This document shows positions 1 to 16,837 of a stretch of DNA of 64,000 nucleotides, piece by piece. The DNA is taken from the NCBI GenBank assembly GCA_034008185.1, contig CM067106.1:558001-622000 (forward strand). Reading direction: 5' to 3'. Under the pieces are notes generated by a model, which was not told where the DNA came from, did no database searches, and was given only the letters and a program-made list of their open reading frames with translations. This DNA is from Gorsachius magnificus (Eukaryota > Chordata > Aves > Pelecaniformes > Ardeidae). Position 1 is the stretch's first letter; each line of letters opens with the position of its first letter. A program made the translations under genes and the position numbers.

Positions 1-595
1 GCTCCCGACCCCCTTCCCCATGCGGAATGGGGGGATGCATGGTTTCCCACGGGGCGTTCCGCGCTCCCCACCCCCTTCCCTGTGTGGAACGGGGGGGATG
101 TGGGGTTTCCCATGGGGCGTTCCATGCTCCCGACCCCCTTCCCCATGCGGAAGGGGGGGGTTTCCCACTGCTCCCCCGGGGGGAATGAGGGGTTGCCTCC
201 CGACCCCCTTCCCCGTGTGGAACGGGGGACATGTGGTTTCCCACGGGGCGTTCTGCGCTTCCGACCCCCTTCCCTGTACAGAACTGGGGGGACGTGTGGT
301 TTCCCATGGGGCATTCCATGCTCCCAACCCCCTTCCCTGCACGGAACTGGGGGGATGTGTGGTTTCCCACGGGGCATTCCACAGTCCTGATCCCCTTCCC
401 TGCATGGAATTGGGGGGACGTGGGGTTCCCATGGGGTGTTCCGTGCTCCTGACCCCCTTCCCTGTGTGGAACGGGGGGGACACGTGGTTTCCCATGGGGC
501 ATTCCGCTCCCACCCCTTTCCCATGCAGAACGGGGGACACGTGTGGTTTCCCATGAGGCATTCCATGCTCCCAACCCCTTCCCCATGGGCTCTGC
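1..595. repeat. Minisatellite, unit about 62-65 bp
   Basis: About nine degenerate copies of a unit built on GACCCCCTTCCC, GTGGAACGGGGG and GTTTCCCACGGGGCGTTCC. It lies in the OLFM2 intron upstream of the first exon seen here. Open frames across it come from the lack of stops in the unit, not from coding. Confidence 0.9.
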
Positions 596-629
596 AGAAT
601 TACTGGCAGAAGCCATTGACCGCCGCCTC

Positions 630-660
<31 letters not shown>

Positions 661-1349
661 ATGGCGGGGAGCCGTGTGCCTGCGCCGAGCTCATTTAATT
701 TCCCCCTGGTTTTGACGCGGCCGCACGGGCAGGCTCGCCACAAACCCCATTAAACTTTCATTATAATGTGCTGCAAAAAAACGCCTCTTAAGCAGCTCCC
801 TTCCGCAGCGGCGGCGGCACCGTAAATACCGGTGGGGCTGGCGCTGATAAATAAATAAAGCAGCGTTTGAGGAACGCGGCCACGTTCGCGACGTTTGAAA
901 GCGCGGAGACAAAATAACTTTGCTGGCTGCGGCGGATGAAATGAAAAGAATGAAAGCTCCTGGACCGGGCTGGGAAATGCGCGCTCGGATGGTTTAGGAA
1001 AACAAATAACAAGGAAGCAGGATGAGGGGAATGCGTTGTTTTCGATATTAAAGAGGCAGGGGGAAGCGTTTTCTTGGGAGCGTTGGACGCAAATGCTGAG
1101 GCGGCCAAGCGGGGAGCGGCTTGTCCGGTGGCTCCCTGGGGTTGGGGATGTTGGGATGGGGTCTCCCAGGGCTGCACCCCCACCTTGTGCTGGTCCTGGG
1201 GGCTGCTCTCCCTTCCCCAGCCCCTCCCTGCCGCCGCACCCCGAATTTCCCTGGCTCAAGCGTCTTCGTTGGGAGCAGAATTGGTTTGGGGGGGGTTGTG
1301 TTAATTAGACCGAGGGTTTTATCACCCCCGCCGCTGTCCCACCATGCAG
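596..1349. other. Unique OLFM2 intron sequence
   Basis: A (TCC)n stretch at 626-650 is followed by less GC-rich unique sequence (about 690-1060) with TCATTATAATG and AATAAATAAAG motifs. It ends in a polypyrimidine tract and the CAG acceptor at 1347-1349. No gene seen. Confidence 0.5.
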
Positions 1350-7284
<5,935 letters not shown>

Positions 7285-7582
7285 CCAACTCCCCCCCCCC
7301 CCCCCCCCCCCCCACGCCGGACTCCTCTGCTCCCCCTCCGCTGCTTTTTTTTGTTTTTTCCGTTCTCTCAAGGGGACGGAGCCTTCCTCCTCCTCCTCCT
7401 CCTCCGCTTTGATTTTTGGGGTGTTCATTTAACATTTTGCGGGTTTCTTTCCGCGGTTGGTGACGCACGGAGTTCTCCTGCCTTCATTCGAGCAGAACTC
7501 GGTTGGTTTGGGGATTTTTTTTTTTTAGGTTGTTTTCTTTTTTTTTTTTTTTCCCCCAATTTACATCTTTATTTTGACAGCA

Positions 7583-7588
7583 AATAAA
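7583..7588 (+). terminator. OLFM2 polyadenylation signal
   Basis: AATAAA lies about 300 bases after the OLFM2 stop. The 3'UTR between them carries a run of over 20 C immediately after the stop (about 7290-7312) and T runs at 7517-7552. Cleavage is expected near 7600-7615. Confidence 0.75.
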
Positions 7589-7884
7589 ACCGATCTCTTT
7601 GACATTTAATGGGCCTCGTGCTGCTAATTTTTTTTCCCTCCCCCAATATTTAAAAAATTGTTATTATTTGTCATTCCCCCCCCCCCTTCCCCCCCTTTTT
7701 TCCTGCATCCCCTCCGCCGGCGGATGCCAGGAGCTCCTCCAGATGTGCGGCAGCAGCCGGCGCTGGGGTTTATGGACATGTTTAATGCATGCGGGTGCGG
7801 GCGCTGGGGAAATTACAGCAGAGCGGGGCGAGGTGAGGAGGAAGGGAAGGGAAATTATGGTGCAGCTGCGGTGAGCTGGGGGGG

Positions 7885-8935
7885 GGAGCAGCCTCTGCAA
7901 AGGGGGGGGAGCAGCCCCTGCAAAGGGGGGGGAGCAGCCCCTGCAAAGGGGGGGGAGCAGCCCCTGCAAAGGGGGGGGAGCAGCCCCTGCAAAGGGGGGG
8001 AACAGGCCCTGCAAAGGGGGGGGAGCAGCCCCTGCAAAGGGGGGGGAGCAGCCCCTGCAAAGGGGGGGAACAGGCCCTGCAAAGGGGGGGGAGCAGCCCC
8101 TGCAAAGGGGGGGAACAACCCCTGCAAAGGGGGGGGAGCAGCCCCTGCAAAGGGGGGGGAACAGGCCCTGCAAAGGGGGTGAGCAGCCCCTGCAAAGGGG
8201 GGGAACAGGCCCTGCAAAGGGGGGGGAGCAGCCCCTGCAAAGGGGGGGAACAGGCCCTGCAAAGGGGGGTGAGCAGCCCCTGCAAAGGGGGGGAGCAACC
8301 CCTGCAAAGGGGGGGAGCAGCCCTGCAAAGGGGGGGGGAGCGCACCCTGCAAGGGGGGGAACAGGCCCTGCAAAGGGGGGGGAGCGGACCCTGCAAGGGG
8401 GGGAGCGGACCCTGCAAGGGGGGGGCAGACCCGGGAAAGGGGGAAGAGCGGACCCTGCAAAGGGGGGGAACAACAGGCCCTGCAAGTTGGGGGGCAGACC
8501 CTGAAAAGGGGGGGACAGCCCTGCAAAGGGGGGAGGGGCCCCAAGGGGGGGGAGCGGACCCGCAAAGGGGGGGAGAGACCCTACATGGGGGGGAGTGTGC
8601 TCTGCAAAGGGGGGTGGAGCGGACCCTGCAAAAGGGGGGAACAGCCCCTGCATGGGGGAGGGGAGCGGACCCTGCAAGGGGGGAGCGGACCCCGCAAAGG
8701 GGGGGAACAGCCCCTGCATGGGGGGAGGGGATGCTGTAAACGGGGGTGGAGCGGACCCTGCATGAGGGGAGAGGACCCTGCATGGGGGGGACGGACCCTG
8801 GAAAGGGGGTGGAGCGGACCCTGCCAAAGGGGGGGAGCGGACCCTGCAAGGGGGGGGACCCTCAAGGGGGGGGACCCTGCAAAGGGAGGGGGAGCGGACC
8901 CTGCATGAGGGCAGTGGACCCTGCATGGGTGGCTT
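7885..8935. repeat. G-rich 23-bp minisatellite downstream of OLFM2
   Basis: About 45 copies of GCAGCCCCTGCAAA followed by a run of 7-9 G. Units are near-perfect from 7890 to about 8330 and increasingly degenerate to 8935 (GCGGACCCTGCAAGG, CCTGCATGGGG variants). Nearly every unit brings one long G run on the + strand. Confidence 0.95.
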
Positions 8936-9004
8936 GCCCCCAAAATGAGCACCCAAGGAGGCCGGGGCAGCGGGATCTTGCCCCTGGGGGAGAATAGGAA
9001 CCTG

Positions 9005-9345
9005 CTGCCCGGTGGTGAGGAGGGATGGAGGGGATGGAGGAGGTGGAGGGGATGGAGGGGAGGTGGAGGGGTGGAGGGGATGGAGGGATGTGGAGGGGAT
9101 GGAGAGGATGCGAAGGGATGTGGAGGGGATGGAGGGGATGTGGAGGGGATGGAGGGGATGCAGAGGATGTGGAGGGGATGGAGAGGGGATGGAGGGGATG
9201 TGGAGGGGATGGAGAGGATGTGGAGGGGATGGAGGGGATGAAGGAGCTAGATGGAAAGGGAGGAGGAACTGGAAGGCGTGGAGGGGATGGAGGAGATGGA
9301 GTTGTGGAGGAGATGGGGTGGGAGGGGACAAAGGGATGGAGGGGA
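9005..9345. repeat. Purine-rich minisatellite, 9-bp GGAGGGGAT unit
   Basis: Tandem GGAGGGGAT with GTGGAGGGGAT and GCAGAGGAT variants, plus-strand almost wholly purine. The strong purine/pyrimidine asymmetry makes it a candidate for triplex (H-DNA) or G-quadruplex structure. Confidence 0.9.
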
Positions 9346-10780
9346 CACAGGGCTGGGGGAGGCAGAGGGCCGGGTGCTGCCTGGGGCTCGGCACGCAGCC
9401 TCGCCACTCGGGCAAACCTCCTGTGGGCACAGTCGGATGGGATAAAGCTGAAAATTATCCTGTGAAATCCAGTTACAGAGCTGTGCTTCCCAGGGCTACG
9501 GGTCAGCCTGGACCCTGTGAGATGCTTTGTAAGCTTGGAGGGGGACCCCTGCAAGAGCTCCCCCTCCCCAAAAAAACCCTGGGCAGAGCTGTGTGGGGAT
9601 GCTGGCAGGATGGGGACAGGGATAGGGAGGTGTTAAAGCCCGCACATCAACCCTCCCGCTTCCCCATGGCAGCCCCGGGACCTTGGCAGGTTTTGGGCAG
9701 GGGAAAGGTGGGGACTGGTCCAGCCTTGGAATCCCATCCCTGCTCTGAGGAGCTGGTGCCTGGGTCAAGAGCATAAAAATCGAGGCTTGAAAGCGCTGTG
9801 TCACGTTTATCCGCCTCTTGAGAGAGGAGTGGGAAACAAGGGGATAATCCCCACTAATCCCATCAGCTGCTGGTGTGCGAGAGGAGTGGGTTGGGAGGGC
9901 TCCAGAGATGCTGGGGCTCGGCCGCTCCCGCTCCATAGTGGCATTTTTGGGGATTCTGGGAAGCTTGGCTCATCCCTGGGGTCGTTGGGGGTCCTGGGGG
10001 GAGGAGACGACCCTCGTGTGCTCCTTCTGTCCAGGCAATTGGGGAAGAACCTTGACCCCGGTGCCATCCGGGTGATGGGCGCACCTCAGGGTGCTGCTGG
10101 GTTTGGGTGCTGGGCTCCCATGCTGGGTGAAGCACATCCTTGCTGTTCCAGCTGCATTCCCGCATCCCAGCCAGGCTGTGTCCATGGGAAGGCGATTAAC
10201 CCCACGCTGCAAAGCCCAACCGAAGCATCTCTGCCCCGGCCCACCATGAGCAAGACCTGAAGGGTGGCTCAGCCAAGCCCCCGCTGGCCAATTTTCACCC
10301 CGTGGCTCGAGGCTCACTCATGCTGGGAATTTAATTTGCTGTCGGAAGCACGTGCAGGCCAGCGGCCAAGAGCAGGCACCGTTCTGGCACCCGGCTTGGC
10401 ATGGCCAGGATGGCTACTGAGCAAACCCAGGCGAGGAGGAGGATGAGGATGGAGGACTTGGCACATGCAAGGGGGGGGTGCGATGTGCAGCGGGGGCTGC
10501 AGCTGGCGAACCCCCTGCCGGTGTTAGTTAGCAATTAGTGCCTGAGCAAGGCTCCCCATCTCGTCGGAGGCTGTATCCAAGCGACCTGTGGACCAAGATT
10601 AAGCCGGGCTCAGCCCAAAGCACGGCTGCTGCTTGCCTGCGAGTAGCACCCGGGGTCTCACCCCGTGGCTTCCAGCAAAGCGAGGGGGAGGTTTGGGGGT
10701 TGGGGTTTGGTTTTTTTTCCCCCCCCGAGAGTAGGAGGCATGCGGGGGGGTGCTGGGAGTGGGGGGCATGGCTGCCTCCC
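9346..10780. other. Intergenic, no gene seen
   Basis: Unique GC-rich sequence between OLFM2 and the LC3C-like gene. Open frames here lack family motifs, splice-linked partners or consistent codon bias. Confidence 0.5.
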
Positions 10781-10784
10781 TATC

Positions 10785-10925
10785 CCATCCTGTCCCTTCC
10801 CATCCCATCCCCATCTCCATCCCCTTCCGCATCCCCATCCCATCCCATCCCCATCCCACCCCCTCCCATCCCCCCCATCTCCATCCCACTCCCTCCCAAC
10901 TCCATCCCATCCCATCCCAGTGTCC
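10785..10925. repeat. (CCCAT)n pyrimidine-rich simple repeat
   Basis: CCCATCCCATCCCCATCTCCATCC-like pentamer and hexamer repeats, with the plus strand almost wholly pyrimidine plus A. Confidence 0.85.
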
Positions 10926-11199
10926 CAGGTGCCACCCGGCAGTGAGCCCGGCGGTGGCCACCGCCGAGGGGGTCTGGACCTTGGCATCCTCAGCAGCTCC
11001 ATGCAGGGGGCCCCGTGCCACCGTTCCTCATTCCCAGTACCAGGGACGCTGCGTCCCCCACCGCAGGGGCAGCCCCACGGCCAACACAGATCCACAGGGG
11101 GGGCCACCCACAGCCAAACCCCACCTCAAACCCTTCCCTGCAGCACCTCACTGAGACCTTTCCCACCTTGCCCATTTTTCCCAGTTGTCCACCCCCCCA

Positions 11200-11515
11200 C
11201 TGCAGGCGATCCCCCCCCCCCAAACCCGGCGGTTCATGCCCCCAATGCCCCCCCCCCGGGGGGGACCCCCACAGGGGGCCAGGGCTGGGAACGCAGCCCC
11301 CCCTCAGCCTTGAGTGTCCCGGGGGACCCCCATGGGGGGCCAGGGCTGGGACTGCAGCCCCCCTCAGCCTTGGGTGTCCAGGGGACGCCACGGGGGGGGG
11401 CGGGGACCCGCCCCCCCTCAGCCTTGGGTGTGGGGGGGGGCCCCGCGGGGGGGGGGCAGGGCTGGAACCGCAGCCCCCCCCAGCCTTGGGTGTCTGGGGC
11501 AGCCCCCACCCCACT
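11200..11515. repeat. Minisatellite, unit about 60-65 bp
   Basis: Four to five units containing CCCCCCTCAGCCTTGGGTGT, GGGGGACCCC and GGGCCAGGGCTGGGA. Confidence 0.85.
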
Positions 11516-12715
11516 GAGGTGATGCAGCAAATGCTGGCGGGGGGCTCAGTTGGTCAGAGGAGGGGGGAAAAAACCAACCCAGCAACCCCCCCGACGTGAT
11601 TTTCCTTTGCGCCGCTATATTATGAGGCGACAAAAGAAGGGGGGGGGGAGTGGGGAAAAAAAATAAATAATAACCCAGGGCACTTATTAACCTTCCGCGT
11701 GGGTCTCCCTGCCCGAAATCGCTCATCCTGCAGGCTGGGTTTTTCCAGCTTATTGTAATTCTTGGGAAGGCTCAGCCCTAACCGGAGCTGAATTGGTTAT
11801 TCAGCACCGATCCTGGCTGGGGATGGAGCTGGATGAGGGTGGGGAGGCGGGGGGGGGGAATGCAGCACCCAAGTTGGGGGGGGGTGGTGGGGGTGGTGGT
11901 GGCTGCGGCTCCTTTGGCCGGTGCCAAAAAAAAAAACCAACAAAAAAAAAGGATTTCCAAATGATTTTGCCTGCGCCCAGGTCCTGAAAAATAAAACCAA
12001 AGCCCAAAGAGACTACGACGGCACCCTCCGTGCTGGGTCCCCAGTGGCGCCCCCCCCCCCCCCCCCCTCGCCCAGCCCCGGCGTTATCCCGTTAATAACT
12101 TGCTTCGTCATTAAGCGTCAGCAAATCCACCCCCGCGCCGGCCCGAGCCGGGGATACGGCACAAATCATGTTGACTGCAGCGCCGTAGGATTGTGTTTGC
12201 AGCCGTCACGGCCCCCGCCGGGGACTTTTCCCCCCCCACCCCGTGATGGAAAACCAGCAGGAGCTCCATAATTGAGGCTTATTTATGGAAGGGCCGCGGC
12301 TCGCAGCGGGCGCGTAGAGCTGGCGCTGCTAAGATAGGCCGCGGGAAAGCAAAAAAAAAAAAAAAAAAAAAAAAAAAGCTGGGCATTGATATTCCGTGTG
12401 TGTGTGTGTCCCCCCGGTCCCCCCCTTGCCTTCGGGACCCCCTGCCCGCTCCCCAACCCCGGCTGAGGTTTTGGTATCCGCCGGCAGCAGGAGATGCTGC
12501 CCTGGATGGATCTGTCCGCCCTGCGCCGGAGATAATAGCGGGGTTTTGGGGTCCCCCCCCCCGGGCCAAATTGCTACTGGGGGGGAAACCCAGTGATTAC
12601 ATTGCCCGTAGCATCCTCGGCTGCTCCCTGGGTGAGGAGGAGGAGGAGGAGGAGGAGGACAGCCCCGCCGATGGATACCTGCTCTGTGCTATTTGGGGGG
12701 AGCCAGAGCAGCTGG
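11516..12715. other. Intergenic, unique with homopolymers
   Basis: No gene. Homopolymers include a G run near 11640, a C run near 12050-12067 and an A run at about 12351-12377. A unique segment at about 12075-12320 is less GC-rich (GTTAATAACTTGCTTCGTCA, CATAATTGAGGCTTATTTAT) and might be a conserved noncoding element. Confidence 0.45.
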
Positions 12716-12724
12716 AGAGAGCTT

Positions 12725-13210
12725 CACTCGAATATATACAGCTTGGCGATCCTATAGAGAGATCTTAGCTAGAAGATAGAGATTTTAGCTACTATATATA
12801 CATTTTAGTGATCCTATAGAGAGATCTTGGCTAGAATATAGAGATCTTAGCCAGAATATAGAGATCTTAGCTATAATATAGAGAGATCTTAGCTATAATA
12901 TATAGAGAGATCTTGGCTATTATAGATACATTTTAGCTATAAATTTAGCTTAATATAGAGAGCTTGGCTATTATAGATACATTTTAGCTATTTTATATAT
13001 ATTACCTGTAATATAGAGAGGCCTTAGCCATCATATATACATTTTAGCTACTATATAGAGATATCTTAGCTATAAATTTTAGCTATTATAATAATTTTTT
13101 TTTTAGCTATTAGCTATAATATAGAGAGATCTTAGCAATTATAGATACATTTTAGCTATTATATATATCAGCTGTAATATAGAGAGGTCTTAGCTATTAT
13201 ATATACATCC
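12725..13210. repeat. AT-rich minisatellite
   Basis: Tandem variants of GAGATCTTAGCTATAATATA and ATATACATTTTAGCTATTAT. Composition flips abruptly against the GC-rich flanks. Units contain internal inverted repeats (TAGCTA, ATATAT) that could extrude hairpins. Confidence 0.95.
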
Positions 13211-13440
13211 CCACCAAAAAATCCCCAAAAACCTCCTGTCCCCCCCCAAACCTCCTGTCCCCCCCAAAAAACCTACTGCCCCCTCAAACCTCCTGTCGCC
13301 CCCCAAAAACCTCCTGCCCACCCCCCCCCCCTGTCCCCCCAAAAAAACCTCCTGTCCCCCCTAACTTCCTGTCCTCCCCAATCTCCTGTCCCCCAAAAAA
13401 TTCCTGTCCTCCCCAAAACCTCCTGTCCCCCCAAACCTCC
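13211..13440. repeat. CCCCCAAAAACCTCCTGTC simple repeat
   Basis: About twelve degenerate units of AACCTCCTGTCCCCCC starting exactly where the AT-rich array stops. Confidence 0.85.
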
Positions 13441-13735
13441 TGCCTTGGCTGGCACTGGGTCCTCTGGGCTGGCACTGGGTCCCTTGGGATGACACCGTCC
13501 TCTGGGCGGCAGGGGTCCCCTGGGTGGCACGGGCCCCTGGGATGGCACTGGGACCCCTGGGATGGCACTGGGCCCCTGGGATGACACCGATCCTCTGGGC
13601 TGGCATGGGGTCCCCTGGGCTGGCACTGGGTCATCTGGGATGGCACTGGGTCCCCTGGGCTGGCACTGGGTCATCTGGGATGGCACTGGGTCCCCTGGGA
13701 CGGCACCCGGTCCCCTGGGCTCACACCGATCCCTA
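13441..13735. repeat. Minisatellite of TGGCACTGGGTCCCCTGGGA units
   Basis: About 14 units of roughly 20 bp, grouped in 40-bp pairs near 13620-13700 (TCCCCTGGGC alternating with TCATCTGGGA). This is the third tandem array in a continuous block beginning at 12725. Confidence 0.9.
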
Positions 13736-13929
13736 TCCCAGGGAACACGGGTCTGCTTCGTTAAGCGCAGGACCAGTCTGGTGGGAAACAGAAGGGCTGT
13801 AAATCGCTGGTCCCCCCTAATGACACCGGGCTTCGGCATCGCCTCCAGGGCCAGCGCCCATGGGGATGGGATTGGGTGCTCGGGCATGGCTGGCTGCTCC
13901 CCAAAATGACTGTAAGGAGCCAACCCCAG

Positions 13930-14110
13930 CTCCTCACCATCTACCCACCCATCCGTCAATCCATCTGTCCATCCATCCACCTACCCACCCATCTGTCCAC
14001 CCACCCGTCCACCCACCCGTCCACCCATCCGTCCACCACCCATCCATCCGTCCACCCCTCCGTCCACCCCTCCGTCCACCCATCCATCTGTCCATCCATC
14101 CGTCCCCCCG
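13930..14110. repeat. (CCATCCGTCCAC)n simple repeat
   Basis: CCATC, CCGTC and CCACC tetra- to pentamer repeats ending about 60 bases before the LC3C-like TATA box. Confidence 0.9.
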
Positions 14111-14171
14111 CCCAGCACCCTGCTGAGCTCCCAGCTCCTCCTACCCCAGCCCAGGTGGGGCAGGCTGAGCC

Positions 14172-14179
14172 TATATAAG
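14172..14179 (+). promoter_or_regulatory. TATA box of the LC3C-like gene
   Basis: TATATAAG lies 78 bases before the ATG at 14250. Normal spacing puts transcription start near 14200-14205. It is the clearest core promoter element in the window. Confidence 0.7.
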
Positions 14180-14249
14180 GAGCTCTGCCAGCAGCAGCTG
14201 CCCATGGCTTGCCCCTCAACCTGCTATCTCCTCCTCTTCCTCACGGAAG

Positions 14250-15310
14250 ATGCAACCAGGCGACAGCAGCTCTCGCCCCTTCAAGCAAAGGAAAAGCCTC
14301 GGTAGATGATTGGGAGAGCAGCAGAGTGGAGGCCCCGGGATGGCCCGTGCTTATCGCTCCTTCTTTTCTCTTCCACAGCCACCAGGATGCACGAAGTGAC
14401 GGAGATCCGGATAAAATATCCCAACAAGATCCCGGTAAGAGCCCCACGCTCTTTGTGGCCAACTGGAAGGCAAGCCAAGGCTTCCAAGCCAAGCTGTTTC
14501 ACTGGCCCAGCTGCATCTGGGCTGGGTTTTTGTACTGGTCGGGTCCCTGCCTCCCCCTCCAGCATCTTCTCCCCGTTGCAGGTGGTTGTGGAACGCTACC
14601 AGAAGGAGAAAACTTTGCCTCCCTTGAACAGGACCAAGTTTCTGGTGTCCCAGGACCTGCCCCTCTCCCAGTTTGCTGTCACCCTGCGGTGAGTGGTAAA
14701 CGGCACAGAGGGGGCCGAGTCTTGCTTGGGACGAAATGGGGGCTCCACAGCCCTGGCCCAGTGACAAAAAACCCAACCTAGATGCAGCTGGGTAATTAGC
14801 AGCCCTGCAAATGAGCAGCACTGTCCCAGCTGCCTCAAAACCCCTCCCAAGGACCAACATCTCCTGGTAGCACTGTTCAGGGTTAAACGGAGGCAAGAGC
14901 TTGTGGCCGAGCCCTTATGGATGTTTTGGGGAGCAGCTGACCTCACCCAAGCACCCACTCTTGTGCCTGTGGGTGCTGGTGGGTGGTTGGCACCGGAGGG
15001 AGGTGGCCCTGAAGGCCTGGGCCCTTGGGGAGGGACCACAAGCACTGTGTCCCCATGGTTGGGTCCTCCCTGGGGAGTCTCCCCAGTTGGGCGCTGCTCA
15101 CCCACATGCCGTCTCGGCAGGACGCGGCTCTGCCTGGCCTCCTCCCAGACCTTCTACCTGCTGGTGAACAACAGAGGGCTGCCCAACATGGCCATCACCA
15201 TGCAGGAGCTCTACCAGGACAACAAGGATGAGGATGGCTTCCTCTACCTGACCTACGCCTCCCAGGAAATGTTCGGCAGCTCTTCCCCCAACGAGCCGGT
15301 GGCTGCTTGA
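14250..15310 (+). CDS. MAP1LC3C: Microtubule-associated protein 1 light chain 3 gamma-like (ATG8 family)
   Basis: An ATG8-family ubiquitin-like modifier, conjugated to phosphatidylethanolamine on autophagosome membranes. Exons 14250-14301, 14379-14434, 14582-14688 and 15121-15310 join in phase through GT-AG introns, giving 134 residues. The N-terminus reads MQPGDSSSRPFKQRKSLA, where RPFKQRKS is the LC3 signature. KYPNKIPVVVERY, LNRTKFLV and TFYLLVNN match LC3C better than LC3A or LC3B. The C-terminus has KDEDGFLYLTYASQEMFG; Gly124 is the expected ATG4 cleavage and lipidation residue, followed by a ten-residue tail, shorter than in human LC3C. The start is supported by the TATA box 78 bases upstream. 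It stands alone between OLFM2 and PIN1. A GABARAP assignment is unlikely given the LC3-type N-terminus. Confidence 0.93.
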
Positions 15311-15740
15311 CCACCAAACCGCTTGCCGCCGCGTCCTCGTGGCTGCTCATCTCAGGATGCTGCTGCTGGTGAGGTGGGGGATGTCTCCAAAGGTGGCTTC
15401 AAGACCTCTCTGAATGGTGGCTGGGCCAAACCTCACCTTCTCCTTGGCTGCATTTTGATAGGCTCAGCTTTGTGAAGGTCGTAAACTCGGCTTAATCCTG
15501 CAGCTTCGGTCCCAAATTATTCTCGGCACGCAGCAGGTGATGGTGCTGGTTGACTCAGACCCATGAGACGTTGTTCTTCTGACAGGCTCTTCTAGAGGGC
15601 TTTATCCCCCCCCATCCCTGCCCAGAAGACTTAGGCTCCTTCTCAACATCTCTCCTAACAGGAGCGGGTATGGGGGGGGTTTGTTAAGCTGCGTGTCCGT
15701 TCTAGCTGCTGCTAGAGCATCCCTGCTCTGGAAACATGGA

Positions 15741-15746
15741 ATTAAA
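15741..15746 (+). terminator. Possible polyadenylation signal of the LC3C-like gene
   Basis: ATTAAA, the common variant signal, about 430 bases after the stop at 15308-15310. No AATAAA was seen closer. Confidence 0.4.
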
Positions 15747-16802
15747 ACCAAATTTGGCTGGTGCCTCATCTGAAGGCGGCTCATCCCTTGGATGCAAAGC
15801 CAGTCCTAACCTTGGGGTCGTGTCCTTGGCTTTGAGTTGAGGGGTCAGGGGTAGCAAAAGCGCAGAGAGGGCTCCATCGCAAAGCCTGGGAGAGCCGCTC
15901 CCGATGAAAAGCAACCCTGTGTCTTGTGCCCCTCTGCAGAATTGGGGGGTTCACCCACCATGGATGGGGGGCAGGGTTAAAAACTGCAGCTGAGCTGAGC
16001 TTAAAAGGTAGATTTGGGCTGTGAGTCAGCCCTAAACGCTCCCTGCCCCTTCAATATTTAAGGCTTGCCTTGCCATGAACCGCGTTGTCGCGCTGGGCGA
16101 GTATTTCGGGCACGTTTTGCCTCCAAATGGTCGTAAATAAGCTCTAAAATCAGCTGCCACTGCAGCAGGGGCTGGGGGGGATGGGTTGAGCCGAGTCCCC
16201 CTTCTTGCACAGGGGTGGAGATTGGGGAGCCGGGCTTTGTGCTGTGCCCCCTCGGCTGGATGCAGCCCCCAAATTGTACGGTGGCCCCCAAATTGTGCGG
16301 CAATGGGTTCCCCCCCCCCCCCCCCCCGAGGCTTTGGGCTGGCTCCGGCTGAGCCAGGCACCAGAGGTATTTTTGGGGTTGGGGGGGTGGGGGTGGGATG
16401 ATGGTTCCGTGCCACTTGGTTGCTGGCCATAAGGGTGGAGGAGCCTCCTTGGCATCTTGGGGTGCAGCAGGTGCCCCCCCTTCTGGAAAAACCCAGGCGT
16501 GGGGAGCAGCTGGAAATGCTCACGGCTACGACACCGGCACGGAGCCATGAGCCTTAAAGCGCGGAGCGGGGATAGGGCAGGGTGGATCCCCAGATCTCAT
16601 TTCCCCCAGGAAAGCAGCTCGATAAAAAAATCAAATATTTATGGCATGGCTGAGCTCTGGGCCCTGCTAGCTCAGGGCTGCCCCATCCCCTTCACCACGG
16701 CTCCATCACCTTTCAGCGTTTACCCCAGAGACCGCCGGAGCTTCCCGGGCCGATGCTGGGAGGCAGCGCTCGCTCCCACCTCCCCGCTGGGTGGTTTTCT
16801 TT

Positions 16803-16837
<35 letters not shown>

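Noticed and set aside
7664..9430. A 588-codon proline-rich minus-strand frame
   Set aside because: It is the reverse of the G-run and GGAGGGGAT arrays; no promoter, splice support or family.
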